From: Ardenticatenales bacterium
GTDB taxonomy: Bacteria > Chloroflexota > Anaerolineae > Promineifilales > UBA4811
Length of the DNA: 12,940 nucleotides
Direction: 5' to 3'
Assembly (NCBI GenBank): GCA_013139935.1
Contig: WSZX01000323.1
Location: forward strand, 1-12,940
Positions 12,881 through 12,940 of the stretch are shown here, piece after piece. Under the pieces are notes generated by a model that worked only from the letters and a program-made list of their open reading frames with translations, was not told the origin of the DNA and did no database searches. Position numbers and translations under genes: made by a program. Position 1 is the first letter of the stretch; each line of letters opens with the position of its first letter.

Positions 12881-12940
12881 TCACCTCCACACACCCGCGA
12901 TAGCCATCCCGCACTCGGGGCACTCCCCCGGGAGGCCCGT
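12881..12940 (-). CDS. amrS: C-terminal end of AmmeMemoRadiSam radical SAM enzyme (partial)
   Basis: Reading leftward from the window edge, 19 codons precede a TGA at 12881-12883: TGLPGECPECGMAIAGVWR. The CxxCG motif followed closely by AGVW and then the stop is the typical end of the radical SAM partner of AMMECR1/MEMO, whose C-terminus carries a zinc-ribbon-like Cys pair. The stop is two bases before the MEMO ATG, and the MEMO ribosome site overlaps the last codons. The position, upstream in the same operon, is where this gene commonly sits. The radical SAM core itself (CxxxCxxC) lies outside the window. Confidence 0.75.
   Translation of the reverse strand, partial: TGLPGECPECGMAIAGVWR

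Noticed and set aside
1..12940. Frequent GGCCGG/GCCGGC words, as a possible repeat or methylation signal
   Set aside because: A rough count of about 16 GGCCGG, several of them overlapping pairs, is not far above what a GC-rich 13 kb sequence gives by chance, and most lie inside coding sequence.

Overview
The window looks like a bacterial chromosome segment of fairly high GC content, most likely from the phylum Chloroflexota. I infer this from the overall protein style: a GT39 membrane enzyme with a C-terminal beta-sandwich tail, a small CxxC protein of a kind I associate with that phylum, an ArsA-like ATPase without a metal motif, and an AmmeMemoRadiSam operon. No rRNA, tRNA, CRISPR array, IS element or phage gene is visible. 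Most genes are housekeeping or metabolic, and the interest lies in divergent versions of known proteins and in cis-acting DNA sites.

Layout. From 1 to about 8.5 kb everything reads leftward: purA (8497 to 7205), a short divergent Rho (6969 to 5875), a strong promoter with two inverted repeats, a 46-codon leader ORF overlapping the start of glgX (5499 to 3403), a membrane-anchored clan GH-A glycosidase-like protein (3355 to 2099) and a polytopic GT39-type glycosyltransferase (2028 to 40). At 8.5-8.8 kb a divergent promoter region separates purA from two rightward genes: an ArsA/Get3-like ATPase (8826-9785) and a coiled-coil plus GAF protein (10235-10831). The gene-poor gap between these two contains a perfect parS centromere sequence (10069-10084). 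From 10.9 kb to the right edge the genes read leftward again: a 104-residue CxxC protein with its own promoter, then the tightly coupled AmmeMemoRadiSam operon. Of that operon the window holds the last 19 codons of the radical SAM gene, the complete MEMO gene and the complete AMMECR1 gene.

How the genes work together. GlgX, the GH-A protein and the GT39 protein form a carbohydrate-centred run. GlgX would act on cytoplasmic glycogen, and the other two would act at or outside the membrane. PurA makes the AMP precursor. The AmmeMemoRadiSam trio is a widely conserved set of unknown biochemical function. The Rho has intact motor motifs but has lost the aromatic residues of the primary RNA-binding cleft, which suggests a specialised paralogue or altered RNA recognition. 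The AMMECR1 protein has Arg in place of the conserved Cys of LRGCIG.

Regulatory signals. Several promoters share an extended -10 (TGn before the hexamer). The GH-A gene has such a -10 exactly where transcription would begin at the A of its ATG, so it is a candidate leaderless mRNA. Most other starts have clear Shine-Dalgarno sites, and these were used to correct several start codons.
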